Shown: one piece after another, positions 1-5,418 of the stretch | How positions within the stretch are numbered: position 1 is the first letter of the stretch | How the letters are laid out: each line of letters opens with the position of its first letter | Source of the DNA: Myxococcales bacterium | GTDB lineage: Bacteria > Myxococcota > Bradymonadia > REDH01 | Length of the DNA stretch: 5,418 nucleotides | Assembly (NCBI GenBank): GCA_018970625.1 | Contig: JAGWVZ010000279.1 | Coordinates: 1-5,418 of the forward strand | Direction of reading: 5' to 3' | The notes under the pieces: generated by a model | Database searches by the model: none | Seen by the model: only the letters and a program-made list of their open reading frames with translations | What the model was told of the DNA's origin: nothing | Program-made: the position numbers and the translations under genes

Positions 1-627
1 TACAGGCCGTATGCGAACGCTTCCCCGCCCTACCCCGGCACTAAAATCTACGAAATGAAGCACAAAAATCGGGGCTAACCAGAACCAGCCCACGTCACCG
101 CTCCACAGCATGGCCACCAGCGATGGCAAGGCCACCACGGCCCACCAACCGCTGCGCCGAAGCGCCCACATGGAGCCACTCGACAGCACAATCGCCGCCA
201 GCACGAACATGGTCGGGCCAGGCACCGTCGCCGCCGACCAGAAACGCGGGGTCGGCAGCAACAACGCAGACGCCATGACCCCGGTCGCCGGTCCACGCCA
301 CGCCCGACCCAGCTCCGCCACGGCAAACAGCACCACTCCGGCACACACCACGGTCAGCAGGCGAAGCCCATCCAGAAGGTCGCCGTCGCCGAACACCGCC
401 GCCACCAGCATGCCCGGCCATGCTCCCAGCTGTGGCGCTGCGGAAAATGCCGATTCCAGCGCCTCTCGCGTACCGGTGTCCATCCAGTGCTCGATGCGCT
501 CGGTCGCGCGTACCTGCCAGAGCGCCCACAGGTTGAGCCCGCGAAACGGCTGCGCTGCGAGCAGCAGCATCCCCACACAAGCCATCCCCAGTGACCACCA
601 CCACCCGTCCAGACGAACGCGCGTCAT
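1..627 (-). CDS. Multi-spanning membrane protein, possible GT-C/PMT-type glycosyltransferase (3' end outside window)
   Basis: The frame is open from an ATG at 627 to the left edge, giving 209 N-terminal residues with no stop. Hydrophobic segments lie near residues 10-27, 90-107, 113-125, 132-150, 160-176 and 178-193, so this is an integral membrane protein. A long loop of about 60 residues separates the first two segments, and short Arg/Trp-rich turns separate the rest (for example ELGRAWRGP at 105-112). That layout resembles the N-terminal half of polyprenyl-phosphate-dependent GT-C (PMT/ArnT-like) glycosyltransferases. I could not place the usual acidic catalytic residue in the first loop; Glu and Asp in ERIEHWMD (43-50) are the only suggestive ones. 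The start overlaps the stop of the upstream gene as ATGA, and GGAGAG lies just upstream of the ATG. Family assignment is inference from hydropathy pattern. The membrane-protein call is firm; another polytopic family is possible. Confidence 0.72.
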   Translation of the reverse strand, partial: MTRVRLDGWWWSLGMACVGMLLLAAQPFRGLNLWALWQVRATERIEHWMDTGTREALESAFSAAPQLGAWPGMLVAAVFGDGDLLDGLRLLTVVCAGVVLFAVAELGRAWRGPATGVMASALLLPTPRFWSAATVPGPTMFVLAAIVLSSGSMWALRRSGWWAVVALPSLVAMLWSGDVGWFWLAPIFVLHFVDFSAGVGRGSVRIRPV

Positions 628-1694
628 GGGCTCTCCGGGTTGGCGCTGCCTTCACCCGACGGCGTCGGCACATTGCGTCGAAGCTGCGATGTCGGGGGGA
701 CCTGTGGCCGCGCTCGCGGCGGACGATTCGCGCGCGAAAACTCACCAAACAGAAACGTCCGCACGCGGTTGCCCCACGCACGCCGCAGCGCTCGCTCGCT
801 TCGAGCGGACGCGGGGCGAACGGATGGCAGCGGCTCAGCTGCGCTCCCGGGTTCTCCCACCAACGACCCCACCACGCAGAAATGGGCCATGCCGGTATCC
901 GCGGCACTCACCTGCAGCGCCAGCTGCATGGTCGGTTCGCCAGCCGGTATGTCCACTCGCCACGATTGCAGACCCTGAACGAAGCCAAACGACTCCTGCA
1001 GGGCGACGGTGCCATCCACGACCACCGACAAATCCACCGTGGACTCTCGACCGGTCGCCGCTGCCTGGTCGGACACGCCCGCACGCCCACGCAGAATGCC
1101 CCGCCGCGGCAGCTCATCCCAGCGAAGCACCAGCGCACCTTCCGACGTCGGGTGCATCCAGATGCAGGTCTCATCGCGCTCCTGAATCCGTACCGTCGAG
1201 GCACCCACCCAGATCCAGTCTTCAGGTCCACAACGAAAACGTCCGAACGCACGCACGCACTCGCGCTCAGCGTCCGGTGAACGAACAGACACCCGGGCCA
1301 TCTCCAGCGTCTCCAGCAGTTCGAACGCGCTCGAGGTCGGCGCGACTTCAACGCCCACCTCGGAGCCAATCCACGTGGTGATGCGCATGCCGCCCTGCAC
1401 CTCGTTCACAACCGAACTCTCGGCAGGACGCCAGGGCAGACGACAGCTGCGACAGGTCACCATCGGCGTGCCCACCCAGTCGGGCTCGGCATGGGACCAG
1501 GGCGCGCTGAGTGTCCAACCGGCTGGCAGGCCACTCGGAAAATGTAGATCAGGACCGGCGACCAGCGCGCGTGCGGGGTTCTGTAGCACCACGTCGGAGG
1601 CCCGTGGCACCGGCAGCCACGACAGCGCCGAAGCCAGCACGGTCGCCAGAGGCAACAGGACGACCAGAGGATGTATCGACGAGCCTGAGCGCAA
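624..1694 (-). CDS. Membrane-anchored protein of unknown function, C-terminal NPCBM-like or beta-sandwich domain
   Basis: This is a 356-residue protein I do not recognise by name. Residues 9-28 form one hydrophobic segment (core LVVLLPLATVLASALSWL), which is a signal anchor or uncleaved signal, so most of the protein should face the periplasm or outside. A CRSC pair sits at 81-84, with further Cys at 146, 155, 177 and 273, possibly forming disulfides. Residues about 177-280 read as a beta-rich module: CIWMHP (177-182), LVLRWDEL (188-195), a Gly-rich turn, DLSVVVDG (221-228), SWRVDIP (244-250), MQLALQV (256-262) and HFCVVGSL (271-278). This is reminiscent of NPCBM/galactose-binding-like sugar-binding folds, but that is inference. 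From about 280 the tail is Arg/Pro/Ser-rich and probably disordered. The start is TTG at 1694, because an in-frame TGA lies two codons upstream. The stop overlaps the next gene's ATG, which implies a shared role with the membrane enzyme. Confidence 0.75.
   Translation of the reverse strand: MRSGSSIHPLVVLLPLATVLASALSWLPVPRASDVVLQNPARALVAGPDLHFPSGLPAGWTLSAPWSHAEPDWVGTPMVTCRSCRLPWRPAESSVVNEVQGGMRITTWIGSEVGVEVAPTSSAFELLETLEMARVSVRSPDAERECVRAFGRFRCGPEDWIWVGASTVRIQERDETCIWMHPTSEGALVLRWDELPRRGILRGRAGVSDQAAATGRESTVDLSVVVDGTVALQESFGFVQGLQSWRVDIPAGEPTMQLALQVSAADTGMAHFCVVGSLVGEPGSAAEPLPSVRPASARSERALRRAWGNRVRTFLFGEFSRANRPPRARPQVPPTSQLRRNVPTPSGEGSANPESP
631..636 (-). promoter_or_regulatory. Shine-Dalgarno site GGAGAG for the membrane protein
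   Basis: On the minus strand GGAGAG is followed by CCC and then the ATG at 627. The spacing is suitable, and the site lies inside the last codons of the upstream gene. It supports 627 as the start, and it means translation need not depend only on coupling through the ATGA overlap. Confidence 0.6.
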
Positions 1695-1712
1695 GAATCA
1701 CCGCCACAGCAT
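1692..1712 (-). promoter_or_regulatory. Start region: TTG start preceded by in-frame ATG and TGA
   Basis: Reading the minus strand from 1712, ATG is followed by three sense codons and a TGA (1698-1700). A TTC codon and the TTG (1692-1694) used as the start follow in the same frame. GGCGGTG just before the TTG can serve as a weak ribosome-binding site. Either the gene truly starts at TTG, or an original ATG start at 1712 has been broken by a stop codon. Confidence 0.5.
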
Positions 1713-1755
1713 CAGGTCAGGGGCCACGAGCTCTTAGCGCAGGGCTGGCGCGAAC

Positions 1756-2940
1756 TCAATCGCCGCCGGGGCCGGGCTCGGCGATTGCGCCAGCGGCGTG
1801 CCATTGCGTCAGGGTCGCGTCAGGGATGCCGGCCCACCGCAACACCAGGCGCGTATGCTCGCCCAGACGGGGAACGTGCTGGTTGCGGCTGGCATGACGT
1901 GACGTCGGCGGCACCACACATCCGCGAACATCGTCGATCGCTCCGCGACTGCGCAGGTGCTCGTCCGTGAGTACTTCTTCCACCGTTCGGCAGATCTCCG
2001 TGCAGGCATCCACGCCAAGGAATCGGCCACGCACCTCGTCGCTGTGCATCGCGGCGAAGGCGGCTTCCACCTCGCTGGCGCGCGACGGGTCGTAGGCGGC
2101 GTCCATCCAGTCGGGCCGCTGCATGGCCACACAGAACGCGTTCCAGAATTTTGGCTCCAGCGCGGCAACGGCAACAATCCGTGCGTCGTGCGTGAGGTAG
2201 CAGCGGTAGCAGGGATTGGCACCCGACAGTAGCCCTTCACCCACCTCGGGTCCCGAAAAGCGCCCTGCCCGCGCGGGTCCGAACAGGCTCGCCGCACCTT
2301 CGGTCATGGACACATCGACAAAGCACCCATGATGCGTCTTCACGCGGCGGTACAATCCGGCCATGATTCCGAACGCGGCATACAAAGCGCCGCCAGCGAG
2401 GTCAGCGACCTGAAAAGGTAGCGGCAGGGGAGGCACACCCGGTTTTCCGGCTGCTCCAAGCGCACCCGAACGCGCGATGTAGTTCAGGTCGTGACCGGCG
2501 ACCAACGCGTCGGGCCCGTCCTGTCCATAGCCGGTAATCCGGCAGACAATGAGCTGCGCGTTGAGATTGGCGAGCTCGTCGACGCCCAGACCCCACTTCT
2601 CCATGACGCCGGGGCGAAACCCTTCCACCAGCACATCGGCGCGGCGAAGCAGGGCGCGCAACACATCCAGGCCTTCGCGCTTTCGCATGTCCACGGCGAC
2701 CGACAGCTTGCCACGATTCACCGAAGCAAAGAACTCCCCGTAGCCATCTTCGCCTTCGCACTGCGCAGGTGGATACCAGCGCGCGTAATCTCCTCCGTCG
2801 AGCGGCTCAACCTTGATCACGCGAGCGCCAAGGTCCGAAAACAGCTGCGTGCAGAAGGGACCGGGGAAGAGACGGGTGAGGTCAATGACCGTCAGTCCGC
2901 GAAGGCTGTCCTGATCGAGAGCGGGATAGGTGAACGCCAT
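1756..2940 (-). CDS. Alpha-methylacyl-CoA racemase-like protein (CaiB/BaiF, family III CoA-transferase)
   Basis: This cytoplasmic enzyme has 394 residues, close to full family length. The N-terminus carries the family core: LRGLTVIDLTRLFPGPF (13-29), DLGARVIKVEP (36-46) and the VNRGKLSVAVDM stretch (74-85), followed by ADVLVEGFRPGVMEKWGLG (101-119). The racemase signature is visible: GHDLNY with His150, VADLAGG with Asp180, and LEPKFW with Glu262. In M. tuberculosis MCR the catalytic residues are His126, Asp156 and Glu241, and the spacing here (30 and 82) is nearly the same (30 and 85). Such enzymes epimerise (2R)/(2S)-2-methylacyl-CoA thioesters for beta-oxidation of branched-chain and sterol side-chain acids. 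The C-terminal PRLGEHTR (357-364) is typical, so the gene looks intact. MCR's Asn152 position appears to be Phe176 here. A true CoA-transferase is possible but less likely, given the His/Asp pair. GAGG (2948-2951) lies 7 bases before the ATG. The gene follows the SCP2 gene, which fits lipid acyl-CoA metabolism. Confidence 0.9.
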   Translation of the reverse strand: MAFTYPALDQDSLRGLTVIDLTRLFPGPFCTQLFSDLGARVIKVEPLDGGDYARWYPPAQCEGEDGYGEFFASVNRGKLSVAVDMRKREGLDVLRALLRRADVLVEGFRPGVMEKWGLGVDELANLNAQLIVCRITGYGQDGPDALVAGHDLNYIARSGALGAAGKPGVPPLPLPFQVADLAGGALYAAFGIMAGLYRRVKTHHGCFVDVSMTEGAASLFGPARAGRFSGPEVGEGLLSGANPCYRCYLTHDARIVAVAALEPKFWNAFCVAMQRPDWMDAAYDPSRASEVEAAFAAMHSDEVRGRFLGVDACTEICRTVEEVLTDEHLRSRGAIDDVRGCVVPPTSRHASRNQHVPRLGEHTRLVLRWAGIPDATLTQWHAAGAIAEPGPGGD

Positions 2941-2947
2941 ACAGCAA

Positions 2948-2951
2948 CCTC
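2948..2951 (-). promoter_or_regulatory. Shine-Dalgarno site GAGG for the racemase-like gene
   Basis: On the minus strand GAGG is followed by seven bases and the ATG at 2940, which supports that start. It sits immediately downstream of the TTTT tract of the hairpin at 2961-2991, so the hairpin and the ribosome-binding site are adjacent in the transcript. Confidence 0.6.
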
Positions 2952-2991
2952 AAAACGTCGAAGGGCAGCCAACCGATGGTCCGCTGCCCTT
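2952..2991 (-). terminator. Inverted repeat with TTTT: possible terminator or attenuator
   Basis: On the minus strand AAGGGCAGC (2983-2991) pairs perfectly with GCTGCCCTT (2961-2969), a 9-bp stem around a 13-base loop, followed after five bases by TTTT (2952-2955). It begins 37 bases past the SCP2 stop. The T tract is short and not flush with the stem, so a weak terminator, an attenuator or an mRNA 3'-end stabiliser are all possible. It ends right at the racemase ribosome-binding site. Confidence 0.45.
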
Positions 2992-3028
2992 ACACAACCG
3001 GCGCAGTGCCCCAGAAGGGCGCCGCTGC

Positions 3029-3373
3029 TCAGTCTTTGGCCATCGCGACAATGCTCTGCAGCTTGGTAGCCAGGCCCATATCACCCTTGACCTTGATCTT
3101 GCCCATCATGAACGCCTGCATCGGGTTCACCTTGCCAGACACGATGCCCGCGAAGTCATCGGAAGACATGGAAATCGCCACCGACGGGTCCGGGCCGCCT
3201 TCGCCGACGGTCACAAAGTTGTCCTTCGTTCCGTTGCGGAGGTCGATGGTCCACGTGCCGCCGCCATCGCCAGCGAGGTCGAACTTGAACACCGCGTTCA
3301 GGCTCGTCGCCTTCTCGGGGTTCAGGGCGATGTTCTTTGCGATATTGGCGAACATTTCCTTGGGGGTCGACAT
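3029..3373 (-). CDS. SCP2 sterol-binding domain protein
   Basis: This small cytoplasmic protein of 114 residues is a stand-alone SCP2 domain. Such domains bind sterols, fatty acids or acyl-CoAs in a hydrophobic tunnel. An N-terminal helix (about 4-18) is followed by strands AVFKFDLAG (27-35), GTWTIDLRNG (39-48) and DNFVTVGEG (51-59). Then comes the most diagnostic stretch: DPSVAISMSSDDFAGIVSGK (62-81), NPMQAFMMGKIKVKGDMG (83-100) and a C-terminal helix. The SDDF...G...P..A...GK.K..GD pattern is the family hallmark. The start at 3373 is chosen because AAGGA lies eight bases upstream and the domain begins right after; a longer upstream reading would run into the DUF309 gene. The gene follows a possible promoter and precedes a racemase-like gene. 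The ligand cannot be told from the sequence. Confidence 0.93.
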   Translation of the reverse strand: MSTPKEMFANIAKNIALNPEKATSLNAVFKFDLAGDGGGTWTIDLRNGTKDNFVTVGEGGPDPSVAISMSSDDFAGIVSGKVNPMQAFMMGKIKVKGDMGLATKLQSIVAMAKD

Positions 3374-3381
3374 GGCGCTTA

Positions 3382-3387
3382 TCCTTC
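3382..3387 (-). promoter_or_regulatory. Shine-Dalgarno site GAAGGA for the SCP2 gene
   Basis: On the minus strand GAAGGA is followed by eight bases and the ATG at 3373. It fixes the start of the SCP2 gene and rules against the longer upstream reading of that frame. Confidence 0.7.
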
Positions 3388-3432
3388 GTGGAACGGTTGG
3401 TGATGAGGTGAGCGGTCGTTCACCGCCGGGGC

Positions 3433-3462
3433 GGGCTACCACCGCGCGCTTGTTTTTGTCAA
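3433..3462 (-). promoter_or_regulatory. Possible sigma-70-type promoter for the SCP2 gene
   Basis: On the minus strand a perfect TTGACA (3457-3462) is followed after 18 bases by TAGCCC (3433-3438), a poor -10 box. It lies in the 112-base gap between the DUF309 and SCP2 genes, 60 bases upstream of the SCP2 start. The -35 match is exact but the -10 is weak, so this is a candidate only. A small inverted repeat (GCGGT at 3412-3416 with ACCGC at 3422-3426) lies between it and the ribosome-binding site. Confidence 0.35.
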
Positions 3463-3485
3463 CGGACGGCCGCGCTTCGCTTTTC

Positions 3486-3938
3486 TCAAGGTGGCGTGAA
3501 GCTGCTCTTTGTTGCGTTCCACGCACGCCACTGCTCGTCAGCGCGCTGCCACTCACACCTGAACCAGCCGGTCAGCCCGGGGTCGAGGTCCGGGTCAAAG
3601 CCGGCGTATGCCCTGTCGAGCAGGCGTCGCATGCCGTCGGCGAGACCGGCACATTCCGGCTTGTTCAACGTACGCAATCGCTCCGCCTGAGACGGCTTGT
3701 ACAGGGCGGCGGCCAGCTGGATGCAGGCGCGCAACGTGGGCGCTCGCGTCGCATCGGCGCGGCGCCACACGACCTCCCAGCGCTCGTGGGCATGCCAGTA
3801 TTGCAGGGCTGTCCAATGCTCCGCTCCCTGGGTCCACAGGGCGCTGCTCTCTGCACAGGTGACCAGAAACGCTGGACACGGGGGACGCAACGCGCGCGAC
3901 TCGTCCGGGTAAGGTTCGGGCTGCGCGTGGGCACTCAT
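3486..3938 (-). CDS. DUF309 family protein
   Basis: This is a 150-residue, probably cytoplasmic, mainly helical protein. The DUF309 (PF03745) pattern is clear: AEHWTALQYWHAHERWEVVW (39-58) matches the family's aHE..E..W core (His51, Glu52, Glu55, Trp58). It is followed by ACIQLAAALYK (71-81), which matches the conserved IQlAaal.h helix. After that come a Leu/Arg-rich helix (about 99-113) and a Trp-rich end. The biochemical function of DUF309 proteins is not established to my knowledge. The ATG at 3936-3938 overlaps the upstream lipoprotein stop as ATGA, and no Shine-Dalgarno site is visible before it, so translation is probably coupled. Earlier starts in the same frame would run deep into the lipoprotein gene and lack coding character. 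The N-terminal 20 residues look disordered. Confidence 0.85.
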   Translation of the reverse strand: MSAHAQPEPYPDESRALRPPCPAFLVTCAESSALWTQGAEHWTALQYWHAHERWEVVWRRADATRAPTLRACIQLAAALYKPSQAERLRTLNKPECAGLADGMRRLLDRAYAGFDPDLDPGLTGWFRCEWQRADEQWRAWNATKSSFTPP

Positions 3939-5418
3939 GGGCGTGGTTGCAGCGGAGCCCCTTCGCTGGGTCTTGGCGGCAGCGTGGAGTCGGAGCCGGG
4001 CCGCGCCGGAACATCCGGCACAGGAAGCCTTTGCCCGGAGGGCCGAGCCGGGACCGACGGCGCTGTGCCCGGCCGCGGCGGAACATCCGGTACCGCCTGT
4101 TCCTCGCCGTTGGGCGTGGCAGGGATGACGAGCCCGTCGGGGACAGGAACCTCGGGCCACGCTGAGCCTTCGGAGCCCTCTGCAGGAGCCTCACCCGAAC
4201 CGTCGCCGGGCCTCTCCGATGGCGGTATCGCCGTCAGATCGGCGAACAGGCGATAAGGCTGCTCACAGCTGCGGCCCGCGACCCGGCTGACGCGCACCAC
4301 ATAACGTCCGCTGGCCAGATCGATCGCGGCGATCTCCGGCATGCCAACGCTCCCCGAGTCGGCCCGCGCAATCAGCGCTCCGCGATCGTCCAGCAGCTCC
4401 ATGACCAGGTCGGCCGTCGCACCCGGCTCCAGCCGCAGCGTCACGCTGGTGTACGTGACGTTCGCGGTGCGATCACCGGCGATGTACATCAGGAAGTGGT
4501 CGCGATCCGTGTCGGGAAACACGTGACCCGCCGCCGTGAACGTCATTTGCTCGGGCTGAAGCACAAACTGAACCGGGCGATCACCCATGGAATCCAGACC
4601 CGCCGCGCTGACGGCCATCGGGTCGGGGACCGGCAGTTGCTCCATCAGGTCGTTGGGCTCCACCTCAAAATCGACCCCGGAGTAACGGTCAAAGTGCAGG
4701 ATATAGGGCGCCGCGCCGGTCGTCTCTGTGCCGCTTGAACGAATCGCGAACTCGAACGGGACGTCGGGACCGACGCGAACCGAGCACAGCGCCTCGGACT
4801 GCGCGGTCGTCTCATGGTCGATCACCATGTCGCCAAAAGCGCCCTGCTGTCCCAGCAGAATCTGAAGGTCCACACCGGCGGGTGCTTCGGCCAGCATGCG
4901 CACCACCTGTGTCTCGGGCAGGGTCAGCCGGTAGTGGTCCGTGTCGCCCGGGCGATGCAGCCAGCCGTTGATGATGTCCATCGTCGCCACAAGCGTGGGC
5001 GCCGCGACCGTGTCGTTCGGCTCTACCTCGACGGCACCCAGAACACCGGGAGGGCGACGCACTTCGAGACGCCATGGGCGTTCGGGTGACGCTCCCCCCA
5101 GACTGGCCACCTGAATGGAGACCGGCCCGGGCACCAGCGGCGCACCCACATTCGGAATCACCAGCGCCTCGCCCGGACCACCGATCAGCTCGGCCATCAG
5201 CGTACCGCCCGCATCGCGAATGCCAACCTGCAGCGCCACCCCCTCGACCGCCGATACCGCCACGCCAAACATGGGCATGCCGACAAGCGCCTGCTCCGAA
5301 ACCACCACATGATCGAGGTCGCCAGCCATCTCCATGCAGCCCGTGACGACTGAAGGGACCGCGATCAGCTCGGCACCTGGCGCATCGGGGGCGTCCTGCT
5401 CACGAAGAAAGCCGCAGC
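3935..5418 (-). CDS. Probable lipoprotein with repeated PPC-like (EVEPND) beta domains and proline-rich tail (5' end outside window)
   Basis: The frame is open to the right edge, so the true start lies beyond it; 493 complete codons are visible. Residues below count from the Met at 5335, which is probably internal. The first complete codon in the window is a Cys (5414-5416) followed by GFLREQDAPDAPGA, which looks like the mature N-terminus of a lipoprotein. EVEPND occurs twice (103-108 and 224-229). Each copy opens a domain with the pre-peptidase C-terminal (PPC) layout: HRPGDTDHYRL (127-136) in the first, FPDTDRDHFLM (273-283) in the second. The domains close with PYILHF (210-215) and PYRLFA (360-365). 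An earlier region ends similarly with PWRLEV (87-92), so a third, diverged domain may precede them. Cys184 and Cys357 sit near the ends of the two domains. From about 370 the protein is acidic and then Pro-rich. No protease catalytic domain is visible; a binding or structural surface role is an inference. The stop overlaps the DUF309 start. Confidence 0.87.
   Translation of the reverse strand, partial: CGFLREQDAPDAPGAELIAVPSVVTGCMEMAGDLDHVVVSEQALVGMPMFGVAVSAVEGVALQVGIRDAGGTLMAELIGGPGEALVIPNVGAPLVPGPVSIQVASLGGASPERPWRLEVRRPPGVLGAVEVEPNDTVAAPTLVATMDIINGWLHRPGDTDHYRLTLPETQVVRMLAEAPAGVDLQILLGQQGAFGDMVIDHETTAQSEALCSVRVGPDVPFEFAIRSSGTETTGAAPYILHFDRYSGVDFEVEPNDLMEQLPVPDPMAVSAAGLDSMGDRPVQFVLQPEQMTFTAAGHVFPDTDRDHFLMYIAGDRTANVTYTSVTLRLEPGATADLVMELLDDRGALIARADSGSVGMPEIAAIDLASGRYVVRVSRVAGRSCEQPYRLFADLTAIPPSERPGDGSGEAPAEGSEGSAWPEVPVPDGLVIPATPNGEEQAVPDVPPRPGTAPSVPARPSGQRLPVPDVPARPGSDSTLPPRPSEGAPLQPRP
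3950..4093 (-). repeat. Two tandem 72-bp repeats encoding a proline-rich tail
   Basis: Two 24-codon units lie at 4093-4022 and 4021-3950. The first begins VPDVPPRPG and the second VPDVPARPG; each carries a second PxRPS block (PARPS, then PPRPS), and a last QPRP follows. The DNA is most alike at the unit starts (GGATGTTCCG is shared). The units have diverged elsewhere, so this is an old duplication. Confidence 0.7.

Noticed and set aside
95..907. Minus-strand open frame of 270 codons spanning the end of the anchored protein and the membrane protein
   Set aside because: It is in a different frame from both genes and gives Arg/Ala/Gly-rich sequence. The ATGA-linked frames have clear hydrophobic segments and a ribosome-binding site.
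110..1381. Long plus-strand open frame of 423 codons
   Set aside because: It lies opposite two coherent minus-strand membrane and anchored proteins. Its translation is Arg/Pro/Ser/Thr-rich low-complexity with no domain pattern, as expected for antisense frames in GC-rich DNA.
1695..1755. Possible terminator after the racemase-like gene
   Set aside because: Only a GAGCTC palindrome and scattered GC pairs are visible, with no stem followed by a T run on the minus strand.
3374..3556. N-terminal extension of the SCP2 protein to 175 residues
   Set aside because: The extension overlaps the DUF309 coding region and has no domain similarity. A good Shine-Dalgarno site marks the start at 3373.
3939..4160. 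N-terminal extension of the DUF309 protein to 224 residues
   Set aside because: It would run 74 codons into the lipoprotein gene in another frame and is Arg/Gly-rich. The ATGA overlap gives a natural start at 3938.
2976..4256. Long plus-strand open frame of 426 codons
   Set aside because: It is antisense to the SCP2, DUF309 and lipoprotein genes, whose domain patterns are clear. Its Gly/Thr-rich half is a shadow of the repeated proline-rich tail.

Overview
The window is GC-rich and densely coding. All six supported genes lie on the minus strand, so the genes read from high to low coordinates. Short intergenic gaps, start/stop overlaps, good Shine-Dalgarno sites and a probable lipoprotein point to a Gram-negative-type bacterium. 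The EVEPND repeat lipoprotein, the SCP2 protein and the racemase would fit a myxobacterium or a relative (Myxococcota/Bradymonadota-like), but nothing here proves the taxon.

Right part (5418 to 3486): a probable lipoprotein enters from beyond the right edge. It has two, perhaps three, bacterial pre-peptidase C-terminal (PPC)-like beta domains and a proline-rich tail built of two 24-residue repeats. Its stop codon overlaps the start of a 150-residue DUF309-family protein in an ATGA overlap.

Middle part (3485 to 1756): a 112-base gap holds a possible promoter with a perfect TTGACA. After it come an SCP2 sterol-carrier-type lipid-binding protein and then a full-length family III CoA-transferase that looks like an alpha-methylacyl-CoA racemase (His150, Asp180 and Glu262 in the expected spacing). 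A 9-bp inverted repeat followed by TTTT lies between them, directly upstream of the racemase ribosome-binding site. The pair suggests handling of branched-chain or sterol-derived acyl-CoAs.

Left part (1755 to 1): a membrane-anchored, cysteine-containing protein of unknown function probably starts at TTG, just after an in-frame TGA. Its stop overlaps the ATG of a multi-spanning membrane protein that leaves the window at the left edge and looks like the N-terminal part of a GT-C/PMT-type glycosyltransferase. The two are probably translated together and may act together at the cell envelope.

No RNA genes, insertion sequences, CRISPR arrays or phage genes were seen. No gene-free stretch exceeds about 115 bases. 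No clearly novel system is evident. The least explained parts are the coupled anchored-protein/membrane-enzyme pair and the lipoprotein/DUF309 pair.
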